In this document: one piece after another, positions 24,915 to 34,435 of the stretch | Numbering within the stretch: position 1 is the first letter of the stretch | How the letters are laid out: every line of letters begins with the position of its first letter | Assembly (NCBI GenBank): GCA_017619675.1 | Contig: JAFZRX010000016.1 | Coordinates: forward strand, 1-64,000 | Reading direction: 5' to 3' | From: Bacteroidales bacterium | GTDB lineage: Bacteria > Bacteroidota > Bacteroidia > Bacteroidales > UBA932 | DNA length: 64,000 nucleotides | Translations under genes and position numbers: made by a program | The notes under the pieces: model-generated | Told to the model about the DNA's origin: nothing | The model's input: only the letters and a program-made list of their open reading frames with translations | Databases searched by the model: none

Positions 24915-26116
24915 ACTCCGCTTATAAATCCGTTTATATCCACTTCCTCAATCTTCCCGTTCCTCCAGACGGCGGGCTTGCGGCCGTTTTCCAACGGATT
25001 CAAAGCCATTGTCAGAGTCTCGCCGTCCCAAATACCGGGACTCAGGGCAAAACTGTAATACCTGCCCTCCAGCCATACATAACCACCCTCCTGGGAATAA
25101 TAAAAGATGCGTCCTTCCGGAGAATAGCCCATATAGATCCGTGGCGATGAAAGTGAGAGTGGAACTGCCCGGGAGCCTTCAATCAGGTCTACGCTCCCTT
25201 TCCTGCCGCTGATTCCGCAGAACCCCTTGCTGGTGGAAATATGCCTGAGTACACCCACACAGAAGGGCTCTCCATTGAAATCATAGACCCTCCCGCTTTT
25301 CAGATATCTGTATCCGCTCCTGGAAAGGTCATAGGTCATTGCCTTCCATCTCATAGCTGCGTTCAAACCTGCATCGTCCTGATAGAAATAGCAGCCCTCG
25401 CCGTCCATGATCCGCATATCTATGATCACCCCTTCCGGGGGAGATATCTGCGACTGGGTGGTCCCCCTGACCAGATACCACTCCTTGTCCAGGCGGAAAC
25501 AGAAGGCCGGATCCCCGTACATAGATGCCAGGGCTCCGCTTTCCAGAAGAGAATGCTCCCTGAGGCTGCCATGGACTGCGCCCCTGCTGCGGAACAGCAG
25601 GGTGTCCGCCCCATGGCGCAGGATGAACCCGTTCCCGTTCCTGTTCTGCCACAGGGTATATTCCATGCCGTCTCCGGGCAGGAGGCCGGCCAGGACTTCC
25701 TCCCCGGCAATCCTGAGTATCTCCTCTCCGTCCCGGGCAAGTACCGTCCGCCCTCCGCTGCGGCATTGGGTGTAAAGATGTCCGTTCAGATAATAGTGCA
25801 TGTCAGCGTCCGCGCAGGCGAGTTCCCCGGTGGGAACTTCCAGGACGCATATCCCGTTCCTGTACAGCCTTACAGTGGCGGGGACGCCGCCATACAGGGA
25901 ATCCCGCCTCCAGTCATACCCTTCAGGGAATGAGACGGCGGTAAAACAGTACTCCTGTCCGGAGACGTTCTCCGGATCCAGGTTCAGAAGGCGCGGGGCC
26001 TTGACGGTCTTTGAAACACGGGACTGCCGGCAGATGCCGGGCGTGGAGTCAAAAAAAAGAGGTTCGCATGCTGCAACCAATAGCACAAGAACCCCCAGAA
26101 AGGTAGGAGTTTTCAT
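24896..26116 (-). CDS. Lipoprotein of unknown function downstream of an anti-sigma factor
   Basis: A 406-residue lipoprotein (lipobox VAAC, Cys17) that is beta-rich throughout with repeated strand-turn units, suggesting a propeller; no catalytic motif was recognised. It lies 36 bases after the dual-membrane anti-sigma gene on the same strand, making it a likely member of that regulon or operon. A role in sensing or in the envelope response is inferred from position only. Confidence 0.7.
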   Translation of the reverse strand: MKTPTFLGVLVLLVAACEPLFFDSTPGICRQSRVSKTVKAPRLLNLDPENVSGQEYCFTAVSFPEGYDWRRDSLYGGVPATVRLYRNGICVLEVPTGELACADADMHYYLNGHLYTQCRSGGRTVLARDGEEILRIAGEEVLAGLLPGDGMEYTLWQNRNGNGFILRHGADTLLFRSRGAVHGSLREHSLLESGALASMYGDPAFCFRLDKEWYLVRGTTQSQISPPEGVIIDMRIMDGEGCYFYQDDAGLNAAMRWKAMTYDLSRSGYRYLKSGRVYDFNGEPFCVGVLRHISTSKGFCGISGRKGSVDLIEGSRAVPLSLSSPRIYMGYSPEGRIFYYSQEGGYVWLEGRYYSFALSPGIWDGETLTMALNPLENGRKPAVWRNGKIEEVDINGFISGVYSVSQ

Positions 26117-26152
26117 ATTGTTTAAGTTAGGTTATGCGTCTGCAGGCGGTTC

Positions 26153-27361
26153 CTAGAGGTCAAACCTCAAACCTGCCTCGAATCCGAACGTGAAAGGTTT
26201 CTTTGTCCGGATGCTCTTTGGTTGGTTGCAATCAAAGAAATAGCGGGCCGATGGATCCAGATACAGGCCGACATGGTCTGCCAGCCTGAACTGGACACCG
26301 AGACCCAGACCTGCACTCCACTGCAGGTCTTTAACTTTTGTGGAATAGTTCACCGGACCGGACTCGCCTTTGATGACGTACTTGTTGGAAAGGGCCTTCT
26401 CCACAGCTCCGCCTCCAAAGACGTAGAACTGCAGGACGTCCGTGTCCAGAATATCATAGTATAGATTAAGAGGAACTCCAATGTATTGTATGGAATGCCT
26501 GATGTCTCCTGCCACCTTCTCATTGTGATGACGGGCGTATACGCCGTTGAAGGAACGTGTAAGCAGGGAGTAGGTCACTCCGGTACCGATTGAGAATCTG
26601 CGGGAAAGGTAGAACCTTGCTCCAAGACCGAAGCTGAGAGGGATTCCGTATACGGATTCCGTGTTCTCGCTTATTTCCGTGCCCGATGCGTCAACCGCCT
26701 TGGCTCCCATCACCAGAGAGTGGGAGAAAGGCATCTGGGAGGCGTCGTTTCCGCCCACGAGGCCGTTGATCTGCAGCTGCGTCCTGCGCTTTGCATATGA
26801 CGGTTCCTCTATTGCGGCGAAAGGATTCTCCTTCATTTCTATGACGATGGGCTTGTCCTGGGCAGGGGTTTCCTGCGGTGCGGCCTGCTGCTGCGGCCTG
26901 GCCTCTTCAGGCTCCCGCGCCGGCTCCGATACGGGCTCCGCCGCTTCAGGGGCGGATACTTCAGGAGCGGGCTGCGCGGCCGGTGCGGCTGCAGGTGCCG
27001 GCGTTGGTCTTAGAAGCGGAACGGCTGGCTGTGCTGCGGAAGGTTCCGAAGGCTGTTCATAGGAGTCAGCCAGTAAAGAACTGCGTGAATCCTCTTGAGG
27101 AAGGATTTCTGCGATGAGATTTTGTTCTGTTTCATAGGTGTTTACAGCAGAAGGTTTATTGAGCAGGAAAACAGCTGCGGCCGCAGCGGCGGCAAGCGCC
27201 ATGGCATAGCCGGCGCGGCGCCACCATACCGCAGGAGCCTTCTCCGGCTGCGGCAGGCGGGACTCGATGGCATCCCACATGCCGTCCGGCGCATCCTGAC
27301 GGGCGTTTTCCATTATCGACCTGACATATTGGTCGAATTCTTTATCTGTCTTAATCTGCAT
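26153..27361 (-). CDS. Dual membrane-spanning anti-sigma factor with outer-membrane beta-barrel
   Basis: A 402-residue protein with four parts. Residues 1-48 are a soluble helical segment that would sit in the cytoplasm and bind the sigma factor. Residues 50-68 are one Ala-rich transmembrane helix. Residues about 70-178 are a Pro/Ala/Glu-rich, probably disordered periplasmic linker. Residues about 193-402 are an outer-membrane beta-barrel with alternating aromatic strands (porin/OmpA-like). This matches the dual membrane-spanning anti-sigma (Dma) class described in Bacteroides. The ECF sigma gene ends 2 bases upstream. Such a protein could relay outer-membrane state directly to transcription. 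There is no N-terminal signal peptide, as expected for this topology. Confidence 0.85.
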   Translation of the reverse strand: MQIKTDKEFDQYVRSIMENARQDAPDGMWDAIESRLPQPEKAPAVWWRRAGYAMALAAAAAAAVFLLNKPSAVNTYETEQNLIAEILPQEDSRSSLLADSYEQPSEPSAAQPAVPLLRPTPAPAAAPAAQPAPEVSAPEAAEPVSEPAREPEEARPQQQAAPQETPAQDKPIVIEMKENPFAAIEEPSYAKRRTQLQINGLVGGNDASQMPFSHSLVMGAKAVDASGTEISENTESVYGIPLSFGLGARFYLSRRFSIGTGVTYSLLTRSFNGVYARHHNEKVAGDIRHSIQYIGVPLNLYYDILDTDVLQFYVFGGGAVEKALSNKYVIKGESGPVNYSTKVKDLQWSAGLGLGVQFRLADHVGLYLDPSARYFFDCNQPKSIRTKKPFTFGFEAGLRFDL

Positions 27362-27363
27362 TC

Positions 27364-27957
27364 TTAACCCTGTTTCTCTAAAATCTTTTTCTGCAATATT
27401 ACGCGAGCCCTCTGCAGCTGGGACCTTGATGTGTTCTCAGATATCCCAAGTTCTTCCGCGATTTCCTTGTGGGAGTAACCTTCAATGACATACATGTTGA
27501 AGACCGTCCTGAACCCCGGGGGCAGTTCTCCGATCAGTTCCATGAGTTCCTTGTAACCGATATCCTGGATAGCCGAGGGCTCAGGGCTGCCTATGTCCCA
27601 GGCGCCGTCAAGATCGTCGCTTTCCTTCAGAACGTCATTTCTGCGGAGTTGCATAAGTGCAGTGTTAACAAAGATCTTACGAGCCCAGCCCTCAAAGGAC
27701 CCTGTCCCCGAATAGCTGTCCAGCTTGGAAAATAAAGTGACAAATCCGTCTTGTAAGACGTCCTCTGCCTGCTCACGGTTGTTCATGTATCTGAGACACA
27801 CCGAAAACATCTTTGGCGCCAGTTGCTCGTAGAGTTTTCTCTGGGCTTTCCGGTCTCCTTGGAGACAGGCCTTGATGAGACGGTCAGACGGATTGTCTTT
27901 ATCCTTCCGAGTGTTAAGATGCAATTCTAAAGAGAAATGTTGCATAATCTCACTCAA
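27364..27957 (-). CDS. ECF-type RNA polymerase sigma factor
   Basis: A 197-residue sigma-70 family protein. Region 2 contains RYMNNREQAEDVLQDGF-type sequence with the usual DVLQD core, and region 4 contains the helix-turn-helix YSHKEIAEELGIS. The partner is the dual-membrane anti-sigma factor encoded 2 bases downstream. The start could be the ATG at 27957 or at 27945 (MQHFSLE). Region 4 ends normally, with no extra regulatory domain. Confidence 0.92.
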   Translation of the reverse strand: MSEIMQHFSLELHLNTRKDKDNPSDRLIKACLQGDRKAQRKLYEQLAPKMFSVCLRYMNNREQAEDVLQDGFVTLFSKLDSYSGTGSFEGWARKIFVNTALMQLRRNDVLKESDDLDGAWDIGSPEPSAIQDIGYKELMELIGELPPGFRTVFNMYVIEGYSHKEIAEELGISENTSRSQLQRARVILQKKILEKQG

Positions 27958-28007
27958 GATTGACGTTATCTTGGCACTAAATTAGTTAAAAAAACTGTGA
28001 AATATGC

Positions 28008-28015
28008 TATTTTTG
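28008..28015 (+). promoter_or_regulatory. TATTTTTG -7 box six bases before the TPR gene start
   Basis: A TAnnTTTG match ends 6 bases before the ATG at 28022. The alternative ATG at 28004 lies upstream of or inside the box and would add six residues before the signal peptide, so it is unlikely to be transcribed. No good -33 TTTG is visible. Confidence 0.65.
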
Positions 28016-28021
28016 CAGGTG

Positions 28022-29578
28022 ATGAAAAGAAGATTCCTTATCGCCATAATCATATGTGCCTTGTGCTCAGGGCCTCTGCTTCGTGCCCAGAACCTTCAGC
28101 CAAGGGTGGAGTACAATTTCATCGAGGCGGTATCCATGTACGACAACGGGGACTTCGAGGGCGCGCGCAAACTGCTCACCGCCCTTGTCAGGATATCCCC
28201 GCAGGATGACGCCATCAACTATTACCTGGGCCTCTGCAACTTCGCGCTCAGGGATGCCGAAGGCGCGGAAACCTATCTCTCCCGCGCCAGGCAGCTGGAT
28301 CCGGACAATTACTGGTACAACGACCGCCTGGCGGCTCTTTATGCCGCAACAGGGCAGGTGGAGAAAGCCGTAGAGATATACGAGGACATGGTGCAGCGCT
28401 TCCCCAAGAAATCTGACCCATATTACGCCCTGGTGAACATGTACGCCAGCCTTGACCGTACGGACAAGATGACGGAGGTGCTGGAGCGCATCACGGAAAG
28501 GTCCGGGGAATCCCCCCAGATATACACAATGCAGGGCGACGCCAACATGGCCGCCTACGAGGACTCCGTAGCCATGGTCTACTACGACAAGGCCCTGGAA
28601 CTGGATCCGGACTACGCCCCCGCGCTGCTGGGCAAGGCGGAAGGACTCCGCATGAGGCGCCGCTACGACGAGTACTTCCAGTACCTGTCAAAGTACATGG
28701 CATCCGACTATGTGATGCCGCAGGGCAAGACGGACTATCTCCAGACCCTCTACCACAACATGGACGGGCGCTTCTTCCAGAATTTCAAGCCCCAGTTGGA
28801 CAGCCTTGCAACCACCGTCGCCACCATGCACCCGCAGGACAGCACCGTCCTGCTGTGCCTTGGCTCCTATTACTACAGTACCGGCAGGCCGGAGGAGGCC
28901 AGGGATTACCTGGTCCGCAACGTGGACCTCTATCCTGACAGTTATTCCGCCAGGGTTATGTACGTGCAGTTCCTCTCCTATACCGGAGCGCTGGAGGAGA
29001 TGGCGGGGGAGTGCGAGAAAGCCTATGAGCAGTTCCCGTTCGAGCCCGCGTTCCTGGAGTACAAGATAATGGCTTACTACAACCTGCAGGACTATCAGGG
29101 TGCCATCAGGGAGGCGGAGCGCATGCTGAGCCTCTATCCCAATGATCCTGAGCGAAAACTGAGCGCCTATTCCACCCTGGGAGACATGTATTACAGGACT
29201 GGGGACCTCAAGAGCTGCTTCGACGTCTATGAAAAGGCCCTGAAGATAGACCCTGACAACGCCCTCGTGCTGAACAATTACGCATATTTCATGTGCCTCA
29301 TGGGCAAGAACCTGTCAAAGGCGTACAAGATGAGCAAGAAGGCGGTTGACCTCGAGCCGGACAATTCCTCCTACCTGGACACCATAGGCTGGATCCTCCA
29401 CCTGCGCGGCAAGGACGCTGACGCCAAGACATACTTCAAGAAAGCCATGATATACGGCGGAAAGGACAGTTACGAGTGCCTCCACCATTACGCCCAGGTA
29501 CTGGAGAAACTGGGAGAGACTGAACTGAGCAAGTATTATTACGACCTGGCCGCCCAGAAACAGGCCGAAACAGAATAA
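28022..29578 (+). CDS. Secreted tetratricopeptide repeat protein
   Basis: A 518-residue protein with a signal peptide (about 1-22, ending LLRAQN). About ten TPR-like helical hairpins follow, with repeats such as AINYYLGLCNFALRDAEGAE and DNALVLNNYAYFMC. TPR superhelices act as protein docking scaffolds; a periplasmic scaffold is likely. The GTG of the EnvC-like gene lies 1 base after its stop, so the two are coupled and may work together in cell-wall or division functions. The start at 28022 was chosen because of the promoter box. Confidence 0.88.
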   Translation: MKRRFLIAIIICALCSGPLLRAQNLQPRVEYNFIEAVSMYDNGDFEGARKLLTALVRISPQDDAINYYLGLCNFALRDAEGAETYLSRARQLDPDNYWYNDRLAALYAATGQVEKAVEIYEDMVQRFPKKSDPYYALVNMYASLDRTDKMTEVLERITERSGESPQIYTMQGDANMAAYEDSVAMVYYDKALELDPDYAPALLGKAEGLRMRRRYDEYFQYLSKYMASDYVMPQGKTDYLQTLYHNMDGRFFQNFKPQLDSLATTVATMHPQDSTVLLCLGSYYYSTGRPEEARDYLVRNVDLYPDSYSARVMYVQFLSYTGALEEMAGECEKAYEQFPFEPAFLEYKIMAYYNLQDYQGAIREAERMLSLYPNDPERKLSAYSTLGDMYYRTGDLKSCFDVYEKALKIDPDNALVLNNYAYFMCLMGKNLSKAYKMSKKAVDLEPDNSSYLDTIGWILHLRGKDADAKTYFKKAMIYGGKDSYECLHHYAQVLEKLGETELSKYYYDLAAQKQAETE

Positions 29579-29579
29579 A

Positions 29580-30758
29580 GTGAGAAGACTATTTCCCATA
29601 TTTGCGACTGCCGCGCTGGTGCTCCTGGGCACCGGGGCTTTCGCCCAGACCCAGCAGCAGCTCAGTGAGCGCGAGCGTCTGGAAAAGGAAATAGCCATCC
29701 TGGACGACCAGCTCAAGGCGAACTCCACGCAGAGCGCCAACGCCCTCTCGCAGCTCTCCCTTGTGCAGAGCAAGATATCGGCGCGCCAGGCGCTGGTTAA
29801 GGAAAGCGACAGGGAAATCTCCACCATCAGTTCCAACATCACCTCCAAGCAGAAGCAGATTGACATCCAGCAGCAGAAACTGGATACCATGACCGTATAC
29901 TACACCCGTCTGGTGAAGAACGCCTACAAGAACCGCGACTCCCGCATCTGGTACATGTACATCCTTGCCAGCGAGAACCTGGGCCAGGCTTCGCGCCGAT
30001 ACGGTTTCCTGCGCGACCTCTCCAACCAGATGAACATCCAGGCGGAGAAGATCAAGCAGACCAAGGCCGAACTGGAAACCCAGAAGGCTGAACTAGTGGA
30101 AATGCGCAGCGCCGCCCAGCGTCTCCGCAACCAGAGGGTCATAGAACTGGACAACCTGCGCAAGGAGGAGGCTCAGGCCAAGGACCTGTCAAACCGCCTG
30201 AGCCGCGAGCGCTCCCGCTACCAGCAGCAGCTCAACCAGAAGAAGAAGGAGGCCCAGGCCCTTGAGGCCGAAATCAAGAAAGCCATTGCCGCCGCGGTGA
30301 AGGGCACTTCCAAGACCCCGGCTGCACCCATAGACTACACGCTTGCGGAAGAGTTCGTCTCCAACCGGGGCAAACTGCCGTGGCCGGCAGAGGGCCCGGT
30401 GGTGGCCAGGTTCGGCAAGCAGTACCACGCCGTCTACAAGAACCTCCAGCTTCCTGACAACAACGGAGTCACCATAGCCGTGGCCCCCGACGCCCAGGTC
30501 AAGGCCGTCTTCAACGGCACCGTGAGCCAGATAGCCATCTTCCCGGGCTATCACCAGTGCATCCTGGTCCAGCACGGCAACTACTTCACCCTCTACACAA
30601 AGATGAAGACCGTGAACGTGAAAGCCGGAGACAAAGTAACCACCGGTCAGGTGCTTGGCACGGTGGATACAATAAACGGAGAAACAGTCTTCCATTTCGA
30701 GATTTGGAATGAAAAGACTGTTCCCCAGAATCCTGAGACCTGGCTCAGGCCAAGATAA
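29580..30758 (+). CDS. EnvC-like murein hydrolase activator (degenerate M23/LytM domain)
   Basis: A 392-residue protein with a GTG start. A signal peptide (1-22) precedes a long coiled coil (about 25-240), then a LytM fold (about 265-392). The zinc ligands are mostly lost: NNGVTI (294-299) replaces HxGxDI and YTKM replaces the usual YAHL, while His332 and the final HFEIW His372 remain. Loss of the metal site is what defines EnvC-type activators, which switch on amidases at division sites instead of cutting peptidoglycan. Translationally coupled to the TPR gene. Confidence 0.88.
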   Translation: MRRLFPIFATAALVLLGTGAFAQTQQQLSERERLEKEIAILDDQLKANSTQSANALSQLSLVQSKISARQALVKESDREISTISSNITSKQKQIDIQQQKLDTMTVYYTRLVKNAYKNRDSRIWYMYILASENLGQASRRYGFLRDLSNQMNIQAEKIKQTKAELETQKAELVEMRSAAQRLRNQRVIELDNLRKEEAQAKDLSNRLSRERSRYQQQLNQKKKEAQALEAEIKKAIAAAVKGTSKTPAAPIDYTLAEEFVSNRGKLPWPAEGPVVARFGKQYHAVYKNLQLPDNNGVTIAVAPDAQVKAVFNGTVSQIAIFPGYHQCILVQHGNYFTLYTKMKTVNVKAGDKVTTGQVLGTVDTINGETVFHFEIWNEKTVPQNPETWLRPR

Positions 30759-30761
30759 TCC

Positions 30762-31412
30762 TTATTCTGATACTACCCAGACAAGTACGTGATTGTCAAA
30801 GGTCATGTATGAGAGTTCGTACTCTTCCTCGTAGCCGTCCTTGCCTATGAAGGTTGCCTCGAGTTCGCCGTCGTCGCGCGGGCGGAACCGCTCGACCTCA
30901 ATCTGCTCCGCAAAGTTCACGTGGTATTGTCCAAGCATCTTGTAGATGGCTTCCTTGGCGCACCAGTAGATGGCCAGCTGCTCGTTGCGGTCCGTGCCGT
31001 CGTCTTCAAGATCGTCGATCTCGTCCTCTGAGAGGGCCTTTTTCTCTACGGCGGAGAAATCCCTGGAGAGAGATTCTATGTCAATGCCAACTTCCTGGTT
31101 GTCGTTCAGGATCATTGCCACGTAGTTCTCCGTATGGGTAATGCTGATGTTCGTTACGCAGTTCTCGATGTAAGGCTTGCCGTTGTCGTGGTGGCTAAGG
31201 TAAACCTTCTCCTCGAACATTGCGTCCAGCAATGCCCTTACCGCATATTTCTGCTTGCGCAGCGATTCGTTCTTGATATAGGAAATCTCTTCCAGTTCGT
31301 CTGTAGGAACCGATGTGATCCTTGCCAGTTCCTCTTCTGTTTCAGTAATGTGCCAAACCCCCAAGCGCGATCGCGCGGGGTCATCAAGGTCTTTTGTTAG
31401 AAATAGTGCCAT
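30762..31412 (-). CDS. 4'-phosphopantetheinyl transferase superfamily protein
   Basis: A 216-residue Sfp-type enzyme. The two magnesium-binding blocks VGIDIES and WCAKEAIYK are present with normal spacing, and the N-terminal half contains the KPYIENC-like substrate block and HTENYV. It would attach phosphopantetheine from CoA to a carrier protein. No synthase or carrier gene lies nearby, so the target may be the fatty-acid ACP. TATATTTG on - (31439-31432), with CAAA 17 bases beyond, is a probable promoter. Confidence 0.9.
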   Translation of the reverse strand: MALFLTKDLDDPARSRLGVWHITETEEELARITSVPTDELEEISYIKNESLRKQKYAVRALLDAMFEEKVYLSHHDNGKPYIENCVTNISITHTENYVAMILNDNQEVGIDIESLSRDFSAVEKKALSEDEIDDLEDDGTDRNEQLAIYWCAKEAIYKMLGQYHVNFAEQIEVERFRPRDDGELEATFIGKDGYEEEYELSYMTFDNHVLVWVVSE

Positions 31413-31469
31413 AAATAGTTTTATAACGCCACAAATATAGTCATTTTTCGGATTTCCAAAAAAATGAGG

Positions 31470-32513
31470 TTATTTGTTGCGCTTTTCTATGGTGAACCAG
31501 CCTTCGTCGTCCCAGACAAGGTTGCCTACGAAGAGCTTGGAGGCGCCGTTGTCAGCGATGGTGTATGCGTGGGCCACCAGGATGTCCTCTCCGTCATATG
31601 TGTATGCGGCGCAGTGGCCTATGGCTACGTAATCGTCAGAAGTGGAGGCGATCACGGTGCCGCCGCCACGGGTGAGGCTGACGCCGTCCTTGTCAAGGTA
31701 GGGGCCCTTCACGTCCTTGGAGCGGCCCACCACAATCTTATAGTCAGAATTGATTCCGCGGCAGCAGTAGTCGTAGGATACCAGCAGGTAGTACCAGTCG
31801 CCCTTCTTGAAGATGAAGGGGGCCTCCACTGCGCCGTCACCAGGGTCGTTGTCCTCCAGGAAGAAGGCGCGCTCCCTTGCGCACACCGTCCTCCACTCCT
31901 GCGGCTCCGCAACCGCGCTCATGTCCTTGGTGAGCTTCACAAGCTTCATTCCGCTCCAGAAGGAGCCGAAGTCCATCCACGGGTCTCCGTTCTCGTCAAT
32001 GACCACGTTGGGGTCGATGGCGTTCCACATGTCACGGAAAGGAACGCTCTCCACCAGCATGCCGCGGTCAACCCACTTGTAGTCCGGACTGTTGCGGTCA
32101 AGCGTCTTGTTGGTGGCGTGGCCGATCACGGAAGTGTTCTTGGCGAATGCCGATACCGCATAGGTCAGGTGCCATTCTCCGTTATGGTAGATGATGTCCG
32201 GAGCCCAGTAGCTGCTGCCAAGGCCGTGCTCGCGGGGCCATGTGGGGAACTCGCCGCGGGCGAATACCTGTCCGTCATTCTCCCAGTTGACCAAGTCCTT
32301 TGACTTAATCACGCCGCCACCGGTGGTGAAAAGGTAGAACCAGTCGCCTTCTTTTGCCAGCACGGGGTCATGCGCGTTGGGGTTGGTGGTTACGGTTGGC
32401 GCTGCCGGGCGCTGCCCCTGGGGGGCTCCCTGAGGGGGATTTGCCGGCTGGGCCAGGGCCGATGCACATATGGAAAGGGCTGCCAGGATGATGATGGAAT
32501 TGCGGAGTTTCAT
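31470..32513 (-). CDS. Secreted GH43 arabinanase-like glycoside hydrolase
   Basis: A 347-residue protein with a signal peptide (about 1-21, ending ALAQ) and a Pro/Gln/Gly-rich linker (22-40). The GH43 propeller carries Asp49 in AHDPV, Asp167 in NAIDPNV and Glu230 in AVEAPF, the complete triad. WAPDIIYHNG and the general layout match arabinan-degrading members. Unlike the 16476-18029 enzyme it has no lipobox and no C-terminal accessory domain. It may be a periplasmic partner. It is a single gene. Confidence 0.87.
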   Translation of the reverse strand: MKLRNSIIILAALSICASALAQPANPPQGAPQGQRPAAPTVTTNPNAHDPVLAKEGDWFYLFTTGGGVIKSKDLVNWENDGQVFARGEFPTWPREHGLGSSYWAPDIIYHNGEWHLTYAVSAFAKNTSVIGHATNKTLDRNSPDYKWVDRGMLVESVPFRDMWNAIDPNVVIDENGDPWMDFGSFWSGMKLVKLTKDMSAVAEPQEWRTVCARERAFFLEDNDPGDGAVEAPFIFKKGDWYYLLVSYDYCCRGINSDYKIVVGRSKDVKGPYLDKDGVSLTRGGGTVIASTSDDYVAIGHCAAYTYDGEDILVAHAYTIADNGASKLFVGNLVWDDEGWFTIEKRNK

Positions 32514-32563
32514 GGCTTTTATTGATTATGCGGTTAAAATCTTGTACAAGTTACAAAAAAATA

Positions 32564-34354
32564 TTAACTGTCCAGCTTGAGGACAGCCATAAATGCAGAT
32601 TGGGGTACCTGGACGGTTCCAATCTGGCGCATGCGCTTCTTGCCTTCCTTCTGCTTCTCAAGCAGCTTGCGCTTGCGGGTCACGTCGCCGCCGTAACACT
32701 TGGCGGTGACGTCCTTGCGCACCTGCTTGACCGTCTCGCGCGCGATAATCTTGGCGCCGATGGCGGCCTGGATGGGGATGTCGAACTGCTGGCGCGGGAT
32801 CAGGTCCTTTAGTTTAACGCACATCTTGCGCCCGAAGTCGTAGGCGTTGTCCTCGTGGATGAGGGTGGAAAGGGCGTCGGCCGGCTCGCCGTTAAGCAGG
32901 ATGTCCAGCTTGACGAGCTTGGCCGGGCGGAAGCCCGTCATGTGGTAGTCGAAGGAGGCGTAGCCCTTGGAGATGGACTTCAGTTTGTCATAGAAGTCGA
33001 AGACTATCTCCGAAAGGGGCATGTCGTAGTTCAGTTCCACGCGGTCCGCCGTGATGTAGTGCTGGCTCCTGAGGGTGCCCCTCTTGTCCAGGCACAGTTT
33101 CATTATGGGCCCGAAGAATTCCGTCTTGGAAATGATCTGGGCGCGGATATACGGCTCTTCGATATGGTCTATCAGGGTGGGGGCGGGCAGCCCGGAAGGG
33201 TTGTGCACGTCAATCACCTCCCCCTGGGTGGTGTATACCTTATATGAAACGTTGGGCACGGTGGTGATCACGTCCATGTCGAACTCCCTGAAAAGCCTCT
33301 CCTGGACTATTTCCAGGTGCAGGAGGCCCAGGAAGCCGCAGCGGAAGCCCGAACCCAGTGCCAGGGAACTCTCAGGCTCGTACACGAACGAAGCGTCGTT
33401 CAGCTGGAATTTCTCCAGTGTGGTGCGGAGTTCTTCGAACTTGTCCGCCTGCACCGGATACATTCCCGCGAACACCATGGGCTTCACCTCCTCGAATCCG
33501 GCGATGGCCTCAGAGCAGGGGTTGTCCACGTGGGTGATGGTGTCTCCCACCTTCACCTCCGTGGCGTTCTTTATGCCCGATATGATGTACCCCACGTCAC
33601 CGCAGTCCACCTGTCCCGTGGGGATGAGCTTCATCTTGAGGACGCCCACCTCGTCCGCCACGTACTCCATCCCGGTATTGAAGAACTTCACGTTGTCTCC
33701 CTTGCGGATGGAGCCGTTCTTGATCTTGAAGTAGGCGATGATGCCGCGGAAGGAGTTGAACACGGAGTCGAAGATGAGGGCCTGCAGGGGAGCCTCCGGA
33801 TCCCCCTGCGGGGCCGGAATCTTCTCCACGATGGCGTCCAGGATGGGGGCTACGCCTTCGCCCGTGCGGGCGGAGATCTTGAACACGTCCTCCGGATCGC
33901 AGCCTATGAGGTCGCAGATCTGGTCCGTGACCACGTCTATCTGGGCGGACTCCATGTCTATCTTGTTCAGGATGGGGATGATCTCCAGGTTATGGTCTAT
34001 GGCCTGGTACAGGTTGGAGATTGTCTGCGCCTGGATGCCCTGGGAAGCGTCCACCACCAGGAGGGCGCCTTCGCAGGAGGCTATGGAGCGGGACACTTCG
34101 TACGAGAAGTCCACGTGGCCCGGAGTGTCTATCAGGTTCAATTTGTATGTCTCTCCCTTGTATGGGTAGAGCATCTGTATGGCGTGGCTCTTTATGGTGA
34201 TGCCCTTTTCTTTCTCAAGGTCCATGTCGTCCAGCACTTGGTTCTCCATGTCCCTCTCGCTGAGGGTGCTGGTAAGTTCCAGGAGCCTGTCGGCAAGGGT
34301 GCTCTTGCCGTGGTCGATATGGGCTATAATGCAGAAATTGCGGATGTGCTTCAT
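32564..34354 (-). CDS. lepA: Elongation factor 4 (LepA)
   Basis: A 596-residue translational GTPase of standard length. G1 [10 protein letters not shown]3 DTPGHVDF and G4 NKID are intact, and the LepA-specific C-terminal domain is present ([29 protein letters not shown]). It acts on stalled or mistranslocated ribosomes and in 30S assembly. TATATTTG on - at 34380-34373 lies about 18 bases before the ATG. The promoter region is shared with the divergent transketolase genes. Confidence 0.97.
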   Translation of the reverse strand: MKHIRNFCIIAHIDHGKSTLADRLLELTSTLSERDMENQVLDDMDLEKEKGITIKSHAIQMLYPYKGETYKLNLIDTPGHVDFSYEVSRSIASCEGALLVVDASQGIQAQTISNLYQAIDHNLEIIPILNKIDMESAQIDVVTDQICDLIGCDPEDVFKISARTGEGVAPILDAIVEKIPAPQGDPEAPLQALIFDSVFNSFRGIIAYFKIKNGSIRKGDNVKFFNTGMEYVADEVGVLKMKLIPTGQVDCGDVGYIISGIKNATEVKVGDTITHVDNPCSEAIAGFEEVKPMVFAGMYPVQADKFEELRTTLEKFQLNDASFVYEPESSLALGSGFRCGFLGLLHLEIVQERLFREFDMDVITTVPNVSYKVYTTQGEVIDVHNPSGLPAPTLIDHIEEPYIRAQIISKTEFFGPIMKLCLDKRGTLRSQHYITADRVELNYDMPLSEIVFDFYDKLKSISKGYASFDYHMTGFRPAKLVKLDILLNGEPADALSTLIHEDNAYDFGRKMCVKLKDLIPRQQFDIPIQAAIGAKIIARETVKQVRKDVTAKCYGGDVTRKRKLLEKQKEGKKRMRQIGTVQVPQSAFMAVLKLDS

Positions 34355-34435
34355 TCCTCAGCGAATTATATGCAAATATACGGTTAAATTTTGTTAACTT
34401 TGTAGACTAACGAAATTATACATAATAATATAAAT

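Noticed and set aside
33317..34387. 356-codon open frame on + over lepA
   Set aside because: Shadow of lepA; the product is His/Val-rich and unstructured in pattern.
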